A DNA stretch of 41,985 nucleotides, from the IMG/VR virus record IMGVR_UViG_3300021197_000442, positions 1 to 41,985 of that record, one strand, 5' to 3'. Positions 13,907 through 21,475 of this stretch are shown here, piece by piece (within the stretch, counting starts at the first letter, position 1; the number at the start of each line of letters is the position of its first letter). The DNA comes from a virus. Both the position numbers and the translations under genes were made by a program. The notes under the pieces were generated by a model. The model ran no database searches and had not been told where the DNA came from. It worked only from the letters and a program-made list of their open reading frames with translations.

Positions 13907-16228
13907 ATGCAAGTAATCTACCACCCCGAAAGCGATAGCTATTTCCCTGGTAAGTTTTCCGAGCCAGACGCCGCCCAGGGGTGCGTAGTTGTCGACCCGT
14001 CGAGCATTCCAGCTTACACCCGTTTACCTTCGGGCTGCGGGTTTTCTACCGTACTCCCGGATATGGACTTCGAGACCTATAGCGAAGCCGGCTACTACTT
14101 CGACGAAACCGCTAAGAAGTGGAAGTCGATAACGAAGTCGCCGCCACATGGTATCGGAGCCGTAGGCGCTGCAGCATACGCCGAACACCCTTCGACCGAA
14201 GTATTAAGCCTGGCGTATAACCTTAAGGACGGTTTAGGCGCTAGATTGTGGCTTCCAGGAATGCCGCCTCCTACCGAACTATTCGACCATATCGCCGCCG
14301 GTGGTTTACTCGAAGCCTGGAATAGCGCCTTTGAGTGGCATATCTGGGAAAACGTCTGTAAGCGTATGGGCTGGCCCCCGTTACCCTATTGGCAATTACG
14401 CGACGCCATGGCTAAGTCTCGCGCCTTTTCGCTACCTGGCGCGCTGGGTAAAGCCGCTAAGGTCCTGGAAGTTTCCGACCAGAAAATCGACGACGGTAAA
14501 CGCCTCCTTAATAAATTTAGTAAGCCACGTAACCCGACGAAGAAGGACGACCGCCGACGTATTCGACCAGAGGAAGACCACGAAGACGGGGCTAAGTTAT
14601 ACGACTATAACCTCGGCGATATTAAATCGGAGTCGGCCGTCTCTGCAGTAATTCCGGACCTAAGTAGCGACGAGTTAGAATTATGGCTCTTAGACCAATG
14701 TATTAACCTTCGCGGCGTACATATCGACGGCGACGCCCTTAGTAATTGCCTGGCGATAGTAGAACAGGCTAACGAAATGTATACGGCCGAATTAGTGGCG
14801 CTTACTAATGGAACCGTTAAAGGTGCCGGCGAGATAGCGAAGATAACCGGCTGGTTAGGCGCTAACGGCGTCCACATGGCAAGCCTAGACGCGGAACACG
14901 TAGCGCAAGCATTGAAGCGCGACGACCTACCGCCAACCCCTAAACGGGTCCTACAGATACGCGCGTCCCTGGGCGCTGCCAGTGTTAAAAAATTGTTCGC
15001 TATCGACCGCCGACGTTCTAACGACGGTAGGCTCCGCGACCTTTTCGCTTTCTGCGGTGCGGACCGTACAGGCCGTTTCGCTGGCCGTGGACCCCAGCCG
15101 CAAAACTTACCGAATAGTGGTCCCATGGTTAGACGTTGCGACCCGGTTAGCGGCTGCGGTAAACATTACGGCCCCCACTTGGATAACTGCCCCTGGTGCC
15201 AGACCCCGGAATCATTTAGCGAGCCGGCCGAATGGTGTATCGAAGCCGTAGAAGACGCGCTCCTGGTGATTACCTCGCGTAAACTCCAATGGGTCGAGCA
15301 TTACTTCGGCGACGCTGTAGCGGCTGTTTCTGGCTGCCTCCGTGGATTATTTAGCGCGGCGCCTGGTTGCGACTTCCTCTGTTCGGATTATTCCGCTATC
15401 GAAGCCGTGGTTTTAGCAATGCTAGCCGGCGAACAATGGCGTATCGATGTATTCCGGACCCATGGCAAAATATACGAAATGTCCGCCGCTAAAATTACCG
15501 GTATCCCGTTCGAAGAATTCCTTAGCCATAAGGAAAAAACCGGCGACCACCACCCTATGCGGAAGAAAGTAGGAAAGGTAGCCGAACTAGCGTCGGGGTA
15601 CCAGGGCGGCGTAGGTGCCTGGAAAGCTTTTGGCGCTGATAAACACATGGATAGCGACGACGAAATTAAACAGGCGGTACAGGCCTGGCGTAAAGAGTCG
15701 CCGAACGTCGTTAAGTTCTGGTACGGATTGGAAGACGCGGCCGTCGCTGCAGTACAAAACCCGGGCCACTGCTACACGTACAACGGCATTACGTACGGCG
15801 TTAAAGACGACGTCCTCTACTGCCAATTACTTAGCGGCCGTAAGCTATCTTACCACCAGCCGAGATTACACCCGGACGTAACGCCATGGGGTAAACAGGT
15901 CCTTAAACTTACGTATATGGGCTGGAACTCCGACTATAAAAAAGGCCCTACCGGCTGGATGCGGTTAGATACGTACGGCGGGAAACTTTGCGAGAACACC
16001 GTCCAGGCGACGGCGCGCGATATACTTACGTATGCCCTAAAGAACGTCGAACGCGCGGGCTATGCTGTTGCCTTGCACGTACACGACGAGATAGTTAGCG
16101 AAGTCCTGGAAGGCACCGGGTCGGTAGAAGAATTCGAGCGCATTATGGCAACTATGCCGCCGTGGGCCGAAGGCTGGCCGATACGTGCCGCTGGTGGCTG
16201 GCGCGGTAAACGATATAGGAAGGATTAA
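13907..16228 (+). CDS. A-family DNA polymerase with 3'-5' exonuclease and zinc insertion
   Basis: A protein of 773 residues. Exonuclease motifs: DFET (54-57), WNSAFEWH (138-145), YDYNLGD (232-238). Polymerase motifs: A, DYSAIE (494-499); B, K553/K557 to GYQGG (564-568); C, HVHDEIV (724-730). A QPQNLPN strand at 397-403 marks the thumb/palm boundary. Immediately after it sits a Cys cluster (C411, C417, C428, C431), predicted to be a zinc ribbon, which is not part of the T7 or Pol I core. It is the replicative polymerase of the phage. GAGGGG precedes the ATG. Confidence 0.93.
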   Translation: MQVIYHPESDSYFPGKFSEPDAAQGCVVVDPSSIPAYTRLPSGCGFSTVLPDMDFETYSEAGYYFDETAKKWKSITKSPPHGIGAVGAAAYAEHPSTEVLSLAYNLKDGLGARLWLPGMPPPTELFDHIAAGGLLEAWNSAFEWHIWENVCKRMGWPPLPYWQLRDAMAKSRAFSLPGALGKAAKVLEVSDQKIDDGKRLLNKFSKPRNPTKKDDRRRIRPEEDHEDGAKLYDYNLGDIKSESAVSAVIPDLSSDELELWLLDQCINLRGVHIDGDALSNCLAIVEQANEMYTAELVALTNGTVKGAGEIAKITGWLGANGVHMASLDAEHVAQALKRDDLPPTPKRVLQIRASLGAASVKKLFAIDRRRSNDGRLRDLFAFCGADRTGRFAGRGPQPQNLPNSGPMVRRCDPVSGCGKHYGPHLDNCPWCQTPESFSEPAEWCIEAVEDALLVITSRKLQWVEHYFGDAVAAVSGCLRGLFSAAPGCDFLCSDYSAIEAVVLAMLAGEQWRIDVFRTHGKIYEMSAAKITGIPFEEFLSHKEKTGDHHPMRKKVGKVAELASGYQGGVGAWKAFGADKHMDSDDEIKQAVQAWRKESPNVVKFWYGLEDAAVAAVQNPGHCYTYNGITYGVKDDVLYCQLLSGRKLSYHQPRLHPDVTPWGKQVLKLTYMGWNSDYKKGPTGWMRLDTYGGKLCENTVQATARDILTYALKNVERAGYAVALHVHDEIVSEVLEGTGSVEEFERIMATMPPWAEGWPIRAAGGWRGKRYRKD

Positions 16229-16234
16229 TTATTC

Positions 16235-16450
16235 ATGCAATTACTACCAGGCGACGTTATTAAATTGGGCTGGAATGGCGCTAAACATCTGGGCGACGAA
16301 ACAGTCGCCTACGAACAGGTAAGAGTAGAAGCGGCCGGCGCCGATTGGATAGTCGTACGTACGGAACGGGGCGAATCATTGGCGGCCACGTTCGCGCCTT
16401 ACGCTCCGTTAATAAGCCATTCAACGATAATTAAGGTACTTAAAGGATGA
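16235..16450 (+). CDS. Small beta-rich hypothetical protein (71 aa)
   Basis: A 71-residue protein with an N-terminal LPGDVIKLGW resembling small SH3-like barrels. It follows the polymerase by six bases and overlaps the next start by ATGA. No function is assigned. Confidence 0.65.
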   Translation: MQLLPGDVIKLGWNGAKHLGDETVAYEQVRVEAAGADWIVVRTERGESLAATFAPYAPLISHSTIIKVLKG

Positions 16451-16704
16451 GAAAATATACCGAGGTCCAGAAGCGGGTATTAAAGAGAATAGCCGGCGGC
16501 GCGAAAATAAAAGCATATACGCCAGCACATGGCCGCCAGTGCTTCGAATCTAACGAAGACGGCCTTAGGGGCGTTTTATACTTAACTTTAACCATGCGTT
16601 CACTACGGGATAAAGGCGCCGTACTTTGCCTGGATAACTGCGAATGTATGATTACCGAAACCGGCCTTAAAGCTGCAGGCCTAAATAATCCGATAGAGGA
16701 ATAA
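16447..16704 (+). CDS. Hypothetical small wHTH-like protein (85 aa)
   Basis: An 85-residue protein with a helix, a basic loop, and a TMRSLRDKGAV helix followed by a strand pair, which could form a winged-helix fold (weak inference). Translation is coupled to the preceding gene by ATGA. Cys occurs at several positions but not as a clear metal site. Confidence 0.6.
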   Translation: MRKYTEVQKRVLKRIAGGAKIKAYTPAHGRQCFESNEDGLRGVLYLTLTMRSLRDKGAVLCLDNCECMITETGLKAAGLNNPIEE

Positions 16705-16710
16705 AATATT

Positions 16711-16914
16711 ATGAAAAATTTTAAGTTTAAATTTAGTTACGTTTCGCCTAGCTGCAGAATGTCCGGCGACGGGACCTGTAAAGCGGAAGGTATCGACCAG
16801 GCTCTCGACGTTGCTAAAAAAGGCGTAGCGGGTGACCTAGGCGCGGACCCGGTTAATGTGAATATCCTATCTATGCGGGAGTGTAAGCCACGTAAGAAGG
16901 CGGTCACAAAATGA
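16711..16914 (+). CDS. Hypothetical small protein (67 aa)
   Basis: A 67-residue protein with an N-terminal FKFKFSYVSP strand and a basic C-terminus (CKPRKKAVTK). It is coupled to the next gene by ATGA. No family is recognised. Confidence 0.6.
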   Translation: MKNFKFKFSYVSPSCRMSGDGTCKAEGIDQALDVAKKGVAGDLGADPVNVNILSMRECKPRKKAVTK

Positions 16915-17159
16915 GAACTTTAGACGAAATTACTACGGCGGTACGACGTGCCGGGCCCGTTACGACCGAGGAATTAACCCTCGCTATTTGTGCGTATGAC
17001 GTGCTGCTCTCGAAGTTGAAAGTAGAGAATAACCCGACGCAATTACAAGAATATTTCGTCGCTGGTGATAACGACCCGGCGGCGTATATAGGGCCAGCAA
17101 ACGACCCCAGGAACGCGGAGTCGGTACACTGGCATAAAACCATGATAGGGGGTCGTTAA
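16911..17159 (+). CDS. Hypothetical protein (82 aa)
   Basis: An 82-residue helical protein (MRTLDEITTAVRRAG) whose second half includes YIGPANDPRN, resembling a segment found in small phage early proteins. A Cys-rich frame opens right after its last codons in the +1 frame, so a frameshifted longer product is conceivable. Confidence 0.65.
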   Translation: MRTLDEITTAVRRAGPVTTEELTLAICAYDVLLSKLKVENNPTQLQEYFVAGDNDPAAYIGPANDPRNAESVHWHKTMIGGR

Positions 17160-17160
17160 A

Positions 17161-17316
17161 CCGTGGAATTGTTCCGCCTGCGGCACCGGTATCCTAGTAG
17201 AAAACGACTACGAGCCGGAAGGCTGCTGTAGTGGGCGTGAATGTGGCTGTATGGGCCGGGAAATTAACCCGGTGTTCTGTACGGACTGCGAAAACAAATT
17301 ATTTAAGAAGGTATAA
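17161..17316 (+). CDS. Cys-rich zinc-binding reading frame with no standard start codon
   Basis: An open frame of 51 codons with CxxC at 4/7, CC at 22/23, CGC at 28-30 and CxxC at 40/43. The composition and spacing look like a real two-site zinc protein (CCSGRECGCMG resembles a known phage pattern). In frame, however, there is no ATG, GTG or TTG before it: the frame is open only from 17149. It could be joined to the 82-residue gene upstream by a +1 shift at the G run 17148-17152, use a non-standard start, or reflect a base error. Boundaries are therefore approximate. Confidence 0.5.
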   Translation, partial: PWNCSACGTGILVENDYEPEGCCSGRECGCMGREINPVFCTDCENKLFKKV

Positions 17317-17320
17317 CCAC

Positions 17321-17494
17321 ATGGCTAAAGTAGATTTAGATAGACTTAAAACAGCGGTCGAAACTGGGGAAGAAAAATTCTACCATGGCGACGTACGCGA
17401 AGGTATGCTCGAAGCATTGGAAGAACTGGCAGAAGCCAGGGAACAATTAGACGAAATTAAGGACGTTTTAAGGGTAACTACGCCGGCGCCTTAA
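17321..17494 (+). CDS. Small acidic helical protein (57 aa)
   Basis: A 57-residue protein from the ATG at 17321 (MAKVDLDRLK), with AAGG 9 bases upstream. A longer GTG reading from 17231 would run through the Cys-rich frame in another phase and is rejected. Coiled-coil-like EALEELAEAREQLDEI in the second half. Last gene of the plus arm; its stop overlaps the stop of the convergent late region. Confidence 0.7.
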   Translation: MAKVDLDRLKTAVETGEEKFYHGDVREGMLEALEELAEAREQLDEIKDVLRVTTPAP

Positions 17495-17504
17495 GCCTCG
17501 GCGT
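17480..17504. terminator. Candidate bidirectional terminator between convergent arms
   Basis: ACGCCG (17480-17485) pairs with CGGCGT (17499-17504) across the overlapping stop codons of the two convergent genes (TTAA at 17491-17494), followed on the plus side by CTTCTTT. The loop is long and the T tract interrupted, so strength is uncertain. Confidence 0.4.
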
Positions 17505-17811
17505 CTTCTTTACGATTAGCCGGGAGGCCGGCTTCTTTTCTGCGGTGCGCCGCTTCTATACGCTCCGCTTCTTTTTCCTTCAATACTAATATTTCTAACT
17601 GGGTTTTCTCGTACTCGATACGACCTTTACGCCAGTGGGTGTATATCAGCACCGAACTAAGCACAATACCGACAAGCGTAGCCAGCTTACCGATATCGTT
17701 AGGTATTAAATCAAGGAATGTTCCTAGGCCCGTCCCCGTCGTTAGAGTCGACACGGCCGACGCTACTTTCGGATTCTGCGCTAACTCGGTTAGCCCTTCT
17801 TTGGCGCTCAT
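17491..17811 (-). CDS. Small membrane protein, holin-like (106 aa)
   Basis: A 106-residue protein with one clear transmembrane helix (about 43-61, LATLVGIVLSSVLIYTHW) followed by a long charged coiled coil. The layout resembles small phage lysis-associated proteins annotated as holins or spanin-like factors. It is the last gene of the late region. Its ATG overlaps the stop of the upstream membrane protein by ATGA, and GGTGG lies just upstream. Confidence 0.65.
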   Translation of the reverse strand: MSAKEGLTELAQNPKVASAVSTLTTGTGLGTFLDLIPNDIGKLATLVGIVLSSVLIYTHWRKGRIEYEKTQLEILVLKEKEAERIEAAHRRKEAGLPANRKEDAEA

Positions 17812-17905
17812 ACTTTGCCACCGTGTTTATAACTATAGTTAAGCCATGAATGACGATTGAAGCGAAAGCAAGTAGCCCAGCTATCCAGTGTATAACCTCC
17901 CACAT
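17711..17905 (-). CDS. Possible overlapping single-TM protein in another frame (64 aa)
   Basis: Starting at the ATG at 17905, with AAGGA 9 bases upstream, a 64-residue protein has a hydrophobic helix (VIHWIAGLLAFASIVIHG) followed by a basic then polar tail. It spans the end of the 159-residue membrane protein gene and the start of the 106-residue one in a third frame. Nested lysis genes are common (Rz/Rz1), and the N-terminal half looks protein-like. The second half is a shadow of the neighbouring gene, so the call is uncertain. Confidence 0.4.
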   Translation of the reverse strand: MWEVIHWIAGLLAFASIVIHGLTIVINTVAKYERQRRANRVSAESESSVGRVDSNDGDGPRNIP

Positions 17906-18287
17906 CAAGCCCGTTCCTTTTTATTAATGTTATCAGCGTCCATACGTAAATTAGAGCGAAGGCCGCGTCGTAAGCTAAAGGAGGGTAGTAGAAGAACCAT
18001 AACACCCAGCCCGCCAGGTTAACCAGTATCGAAGCGATACAAATTCTATGCAGGCTTAGGACCATCTTAGGGACCGGGTTTATTCCGCTGGTAATAATTA
18101 TAATCGCCAGGTCGAGAAGTGCCGCGCTCCCGTAATACTGCAAGCCGTCGTAAGAGGATAATAGTAATTCATGTAGTAGCGTAATGCTTATAAAGATAAC
18201 GGCCGCAAAGAATCGCGGCGCGTTCGGTTGAAGAAACGCGACGATAAGAACCGCATAAATTAATAGCGTTATCGCCTCGTAAATCAT
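17808..18287 (-). CDS. Polytopic membrane protein (159 aa)
   Basis: A 159-residue protein with about four hydrophobic segments (roughly 5-20, 25-43, 80-100, 106-128) and a polar C-terminus. It is placed in the lysis cassette after endolysin and holin, so an accessory lysis or superinfection role is plausible. No family recognised. It overlaps both flanking genes by four bases. Confidence 0.65.
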   Translation of the reverse strand: MIYEAITLLIYAVLIVAFLQPNAPRFFAAVIFISITLLHELLLSSYDGLQYYGSAALLDLAIIIITSGINPVPKMVLSLHRICIASILVNLAGWVLWFFYYPPLAYDAAFALIYVWTLITLIKRNGLDVGGYTLDSWATCFRFNRHSWLNYSYKHGGKV

Positions 18288-18400
18288 TTAACTGGTACTG
18301 CCGCTTGCTGCTTAACTGGCTTTTCGGTACGTTGCTTACCGCGTCCGCCTACAGTTTGGGCTGGTTCCTGCTTCTTCGTTTTCTTCTGTTGCTCTGCCAT
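18284..18400 (-). CDS. Small Lys/Gln-rich basic protein (38 aa)
   Basis: A 38-residue, highly basic protein (MAEQQKKTKKQEP start). The ATG at 18400 is preferred over the upstream reading from 18478 because GGAG lies 8 bases upstream and the longer form overlaps the holin gene. No family; a disordered nucleic-acid-binding or regulatory peptide is possible. Confidence 0.5.
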   Translation of the reverse strand: MAEQQKKTKKQEPAQTVGGRGKQRTEKPVKQQAAVPVK

Positions 18401-18404
18401 GTGA

Positions 18405-18980
18405 TTATCTCCGCTTAATAATGCTTGACAATATACCAGCAATTCCGGCCGGAGTCGACGAACCGTTCGCCGCGTCAAGTTTATTTTTATGTTCTTGTTT
18501 CAAAACGCCGAAGTACGCCCATAGTAAAGTTACTAGCGGGCCGATAACGGCTAATATAAATTGCCAACCGTCCATAACTGCAGTAACGAGGGTTTCGTCG
18601 GCAATTAAGACGCCGTACGCCCACACGGAGATAGCAACGATAACGACGAAGGCGACCACATGGAACGAGCCCTTAGCGATATAAGGGCGCGTACTGTGCG
18701 GGTTCTGGGCGTCGCTTTCCAGCATTACCCGGACCGTAGAATTACTTTCTTTGATTTGGGTAATGCTAACGTCGAATTCTTTTTCCATAATCGACGCTTG
18801 TTGTTCTGGTGGTAGACTTGATATAGCGTTGTTCAAATCGTCCCCCGTAGCTCCTGCAGGGAGTTTTTTATCGTCCGGCAGTAATTCATTAACGGCGCCG
18901 ACAATTAGCGAGCCGGTACCAGGTAAAGCGACTTGTAACGCCGCGCTACCTACTGTTTTTACAATATCCCATAGTTTCAT
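18405..18980 (-). CDS. Holin, three-TM gene-transfer-agent type
   Basis: A 191-residue protein: an N-terminal helix rich in Gly/Ala, an acidic middle, and two strong transmembrane helices (about 106-127, VVAFVVIVAISVWAYGV; about 138-160, FILAVIGPLVTLLWAYFGVL), then a soluble tail. This matches the holin family first described in gene transfer agents. It should form the membrane lesion that releases the endolysin encoded immediately upstream, whose stop it overlaps. Confidence 0.8.
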   Translation of the reverse strand: MKLWDIVKTVGSAALQVALPGTGSLIVGAVNELLPDDKKLPAGATGDDLNNAISSLPPEQQASIMEKEFDVSITQIKESNSTVRVMLESDAQNPHSTRPYIAKGSFHVVAFVVIVAISVWAYGVLIADETLVTAVMDGWQFILAVIGPLVTLLWAYFGVLKQEHKNKLDAANGSSTPAGIAGILSSIIKRR

Positions 18981-19507
18981 AGTGTCACCCTGTTTTTAAA
19001 CCAGCCATAGACGAACCGTTCGTCCTTCTCCCGGCGTTCTGCCAGGGTAATATAGTAAGCGCCTTGTAAGCAGTTAAGCGCCTTAACGAGTGTTTCTTCG
19101 TCTCTACCGTCCAGGTATGCGCGCAAAGCCGACACCGTGGCCTTACCGATAGCACCGTCGACCGTAAGGTCTTTGTACAGGCTACCGCGCTTATTAAGAA
19201 CATTTAACGCCCGCTGCAGGAATTTACCCGCCCTACCCGGCCCCATATTTACCGACGTGTCGACTACTTCTTCCGCTACGTGTTCGGATAGTTTAACCAT
19301 CTCGTCTCCTTTTACAGCGTCCCAGTATTTAGCCGAATAAATATCGAAAGCGACACTACGCGGCATATCCCGCATAGCGCCCACGTAGCCGAACTGGCGA
19401 GCCACTGCGACGGTAATACCGAAGTTAGTTTCCCCGCCCGAGTCGCTAGGGTCGTTAACGTACCCGCCTTCGACCTTGATAATTTCGCTAATTATGCGCT
19501 CTTTCAT
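18977..19507 (-). CDS. Endolysin, glycoside hydrolase family 108
   Basis: A 176-residue protein with the GH108 signature EGGYVNDPSDSGGETNFGIT near the N-terminus (catalytic Glu candidate E13) and a peptidoglycan-binding-like C-terminal half (LTVDGAIGKATVSAL). No signal peptide. It hydrolyses peptidoglycan glycan strands at lysis. It overlaps the holin downstream and the small gene upstream by four bases each. Confidence 0.92.
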   Translation of the reverse strand: MKERIISEIIKVEGGYVNDPSDSGGETNFGITVAVARQFGYVGAMRDMPRSVAFDIYSAKYWDAVKGDEMVKLSEHVAEEVVDTSVNMGPGRAGKFLQRALNVLNKRGSLYKDLTVDGAIGKATVSALRAYLDGRDEETLVKALNCLQGAYYITLAERREKDERFVYGWFKNRVTL

Positions 19508-19761
19508 ACCGGCATATCCTCGGTTACCGCCGCCACGGCGTCGTCGAAAGCGATATCGAAGAAGCCGCTAGAACTCGGGGTTTCTTTTAGCGTTTCGTTA
19601 GTCGCTTCGAGCCAATCCGTAGCGCGGTCATTATCGACACTTTCCCAGGAGTCGACCGGCGCTTTACCGTGCATTTCTTCGAACTTGCTAGCCTCCGCGC
19701 TTGGGTCTTCGGAGACACCGATTTTACAAAGACTGTTAACTTGCAATACGTAAATTTTCAT
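19504..19761 (-). CDS. Small divergent T5orf172/GIY-YIG-like protein (85 aa)
   Basis: An 85-residue acidic protein opening IYVLQVNSLCKIGVSEDP, which closely follows the first strands of the T5orf172/Mug113 branch of GIY-YIG nucleases (Y-V-x-KIG). A WLEATNETLK helix and a GFFDIAFDDAV end resemble the family's E-x-L-H and EWF segments, but the catalytic Arg after KIG is absent. It may be an inactive remnant or a fibre-associated protein, being directly after the tailspike gene. Confidence 0.5.
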   Translation of the reverse strand: MKIYVLQVNSLCKIGVSEDPSAEASKFEEMHGKAPVDSWESVDNDRATDWLEATNETLKETPSSSGFFDIAFDDAVAAVTEDMPV

Positions 19762-19763
19762 AA

Positions 19764-21461
19764 TTAGTTACCTGTTAATACTCTGCCTTCGAACCAATCC
19801 GTGTTTAATACGTTGGACGCGCCCGAAGTAACTTTAATGTATTCTTTTATGATGTACTTAGAAGCCGCGAGACCAGCTTCAACCGGTGCGCGAATCGCTA
19901 CGGTATCGCCCTGCGGGTGCGTACCGTTGATAAATGCGAACGACGGTACCGACTTCTTACCGTTCAATATTGGGCGTGAATCAAAGCCGTTGTATTGTAT
20001 ATCGGAGAAGCTAACCAGGTTGTCATTAATTACGTATGAACCGGGGTCTAAACCGCCGCCTACTTCATGTTTAAACAATGTGCCTGTAATAATGTTGGTG
20101 CCGATTTGATGTATTCGTCCTACGGTGCAACTCCAACCGGTATTTACTGGCGCCGCGACGATAGTACCGTCATTACCGCCGCCGGGGTTGAATTGGAGCG
20201 ACTGCAGACCAATAAGTCGGATATCCGCGTTAACGTTAACCAGGCTGATACCACGCGCCCCGTTAGTGTCTATCGCCGGGAACTCAAAGCTAATGTGGTC
20301 AATAAACAAATTATCGCAGTTTGTGACCGAGACCCATTCGTTAAGCGCGTTATCGATAGACATACCGATAAGCGCGAGGTCTTTAACATTATTGAACCGC
20401 GCGCCTTTACGTGTTGCTTCGCCGCTCTTACCGGACGCAAAGCACTGTATCATAGTAATATTGGTCGAGCCTGGAGTCGCTGAGAAATCGAAACCCCATT
20501 CTATCTGATTCAATGACGAGCAATTTACCATAACCATTACGGCGATAGTCCCGCCAGTCGACGTACAGGTAAAACCGGTATAGGAGTTACGTACAATCAA
20601 GGTATTAAGTACCGCCAGGCGGATATTATCGTTAGCGTCGATTGGGTCGCAGAATTCAAAACCTATTGCCGCGCTAGTTGGGGTGGCTTGCAGGAATTCC
20701 ACAATTATATTCTGGAGCCGGTTGTAATCGCAGAATACGCGGAATACTAAGATATCCTGGTCGGTCTTGAAGTTACCTACCGTAGAGCCGTGCGCGGAAT
20801 TAGGGGACTCGCAAGTAACGTTAATATTATCTAGCGTAACCGTAGAAGTTATATAGTAGTATTGAGCCGGAGTAGGAACAAAAAGCCCTAGGAAGTTGGC
20901 CGCGCAATACGCCGCAGCACCTTTAACCGCGTTTGTATCGTCGGTAGGGTTGCCCGCACCAGTCGCACCGAACCAAGTAAGATTAACTAGGCCCTGGAAC
21001 CACCGGGCATACGCCCCGCTACCCCCTGTAAGGTCCGACGTCGGAGGCACGTACACCCCGTTTTCACTATCTGCCGTAACCTCCGTTGATAGGTTCGACG
21101 AGTCCCATACAAAATGGCCCCCGCGTAAAGGGTCTGTCAGGAACAATTTAGTACCGTTTGAAATTTTGCTAATATCTAGGGCCTGCAGTGCGGCGTAGTT
21201 AGTTATAACCTTACCCTTAGTAAAATTTAAAGCCTGTAGGTATTGCGAACCCGTGACTTTCTCCGGCGTCCCGCTGGGTACGATACTCGCCTCGCTTAAC
21301 ATAGCTTGCTGAAAACCGAAGGCGTCATTAACTAAAGACGCCTCCCAAGGTGTCCCGGTACCGTCCCCGGGTACCGTAATATTTCGGGCCGAGCCGTAAG
21401 GGTAGTCCGCGTCCGAGGGGTTTATCTTACCCGGGTATTGTGATTCTGGATTAATTGCCAT
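19764..21461 (-). CDS. Tailspike / tail fibre with pectate-lyase-like beta-helix
   Basis: A 565-residue protein from the ATG at 21461 (MAINPESQYPGK), chosen because AGGAG lies 9 bases upstream; a longer reading from 21521 overlaps the baseplate gene. The N-terminal 90 residues are a typical particle-anchoring module (DADYPYGSARNITVPGDGTG). From about residue 165 (WFGATGAGNPTDDT) a right-handed beta-helix of the Pectate_lyase_3 type begins. It probably binds and may degrade a host surface polysaccharide, setting host range. Confidence 0.85.
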   Translation of the reverse strand: MAINPESQYPGKINPSDADYPYGSARNITVPGDGTGTPWEASLVNDAFGFQQAMLSEASIVPSGTPEKVTGSQYLQALNFTKGKVITNYAALQALDISKISNGTKLFLTDPLRGGHFVWDSSNLSTEVTADSENGVYVPPTSDLTGGSGAYARWFQGLVNLTWFGATGAGNPTDDTNAVKGAAAYCAANFLGLFVPTPAQYYYITSTVTLDNINVTCESPNSAHGSTVGNFKTDQDILVFRVFCDYNRLQNIIVEFLQATPTSAAIGFEFCDPIDANDNIRLAVLNTLIVRNSYTGFTCTSTGGTIAVMVMVNCSSLNQIEWGFDFSATPGSTNITMIQCFASGKSGEATRKGARFNNVKDLALIGMSIDNALNEWVSVTNCDNLFIDHISFEFPAIDTNGARGISLVNVNADIRLIGLQSLQFNPGGGNDGTIVAAPVNTGWSCTVGRIHQIGTNIITGTLFKHEVGGGLDPGSYVINDNLVSFSDIQYNGFDSRPILNGKKSVPSFAFINGTHPQGDTVAIRAPVEAGLAASKYIIKEYIKVTSGASNVLNTDWFEGRVLTGN

Positions 21462-21475
21462 TTTATTGACTCCTA

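Noticed and set aside
17231-17320. GTG-started N-terminal extension of the 57-residue protein
   Set aside because: It runs out of phase through the Cys-rich frame; the ATG at 17321 has a better start signal.
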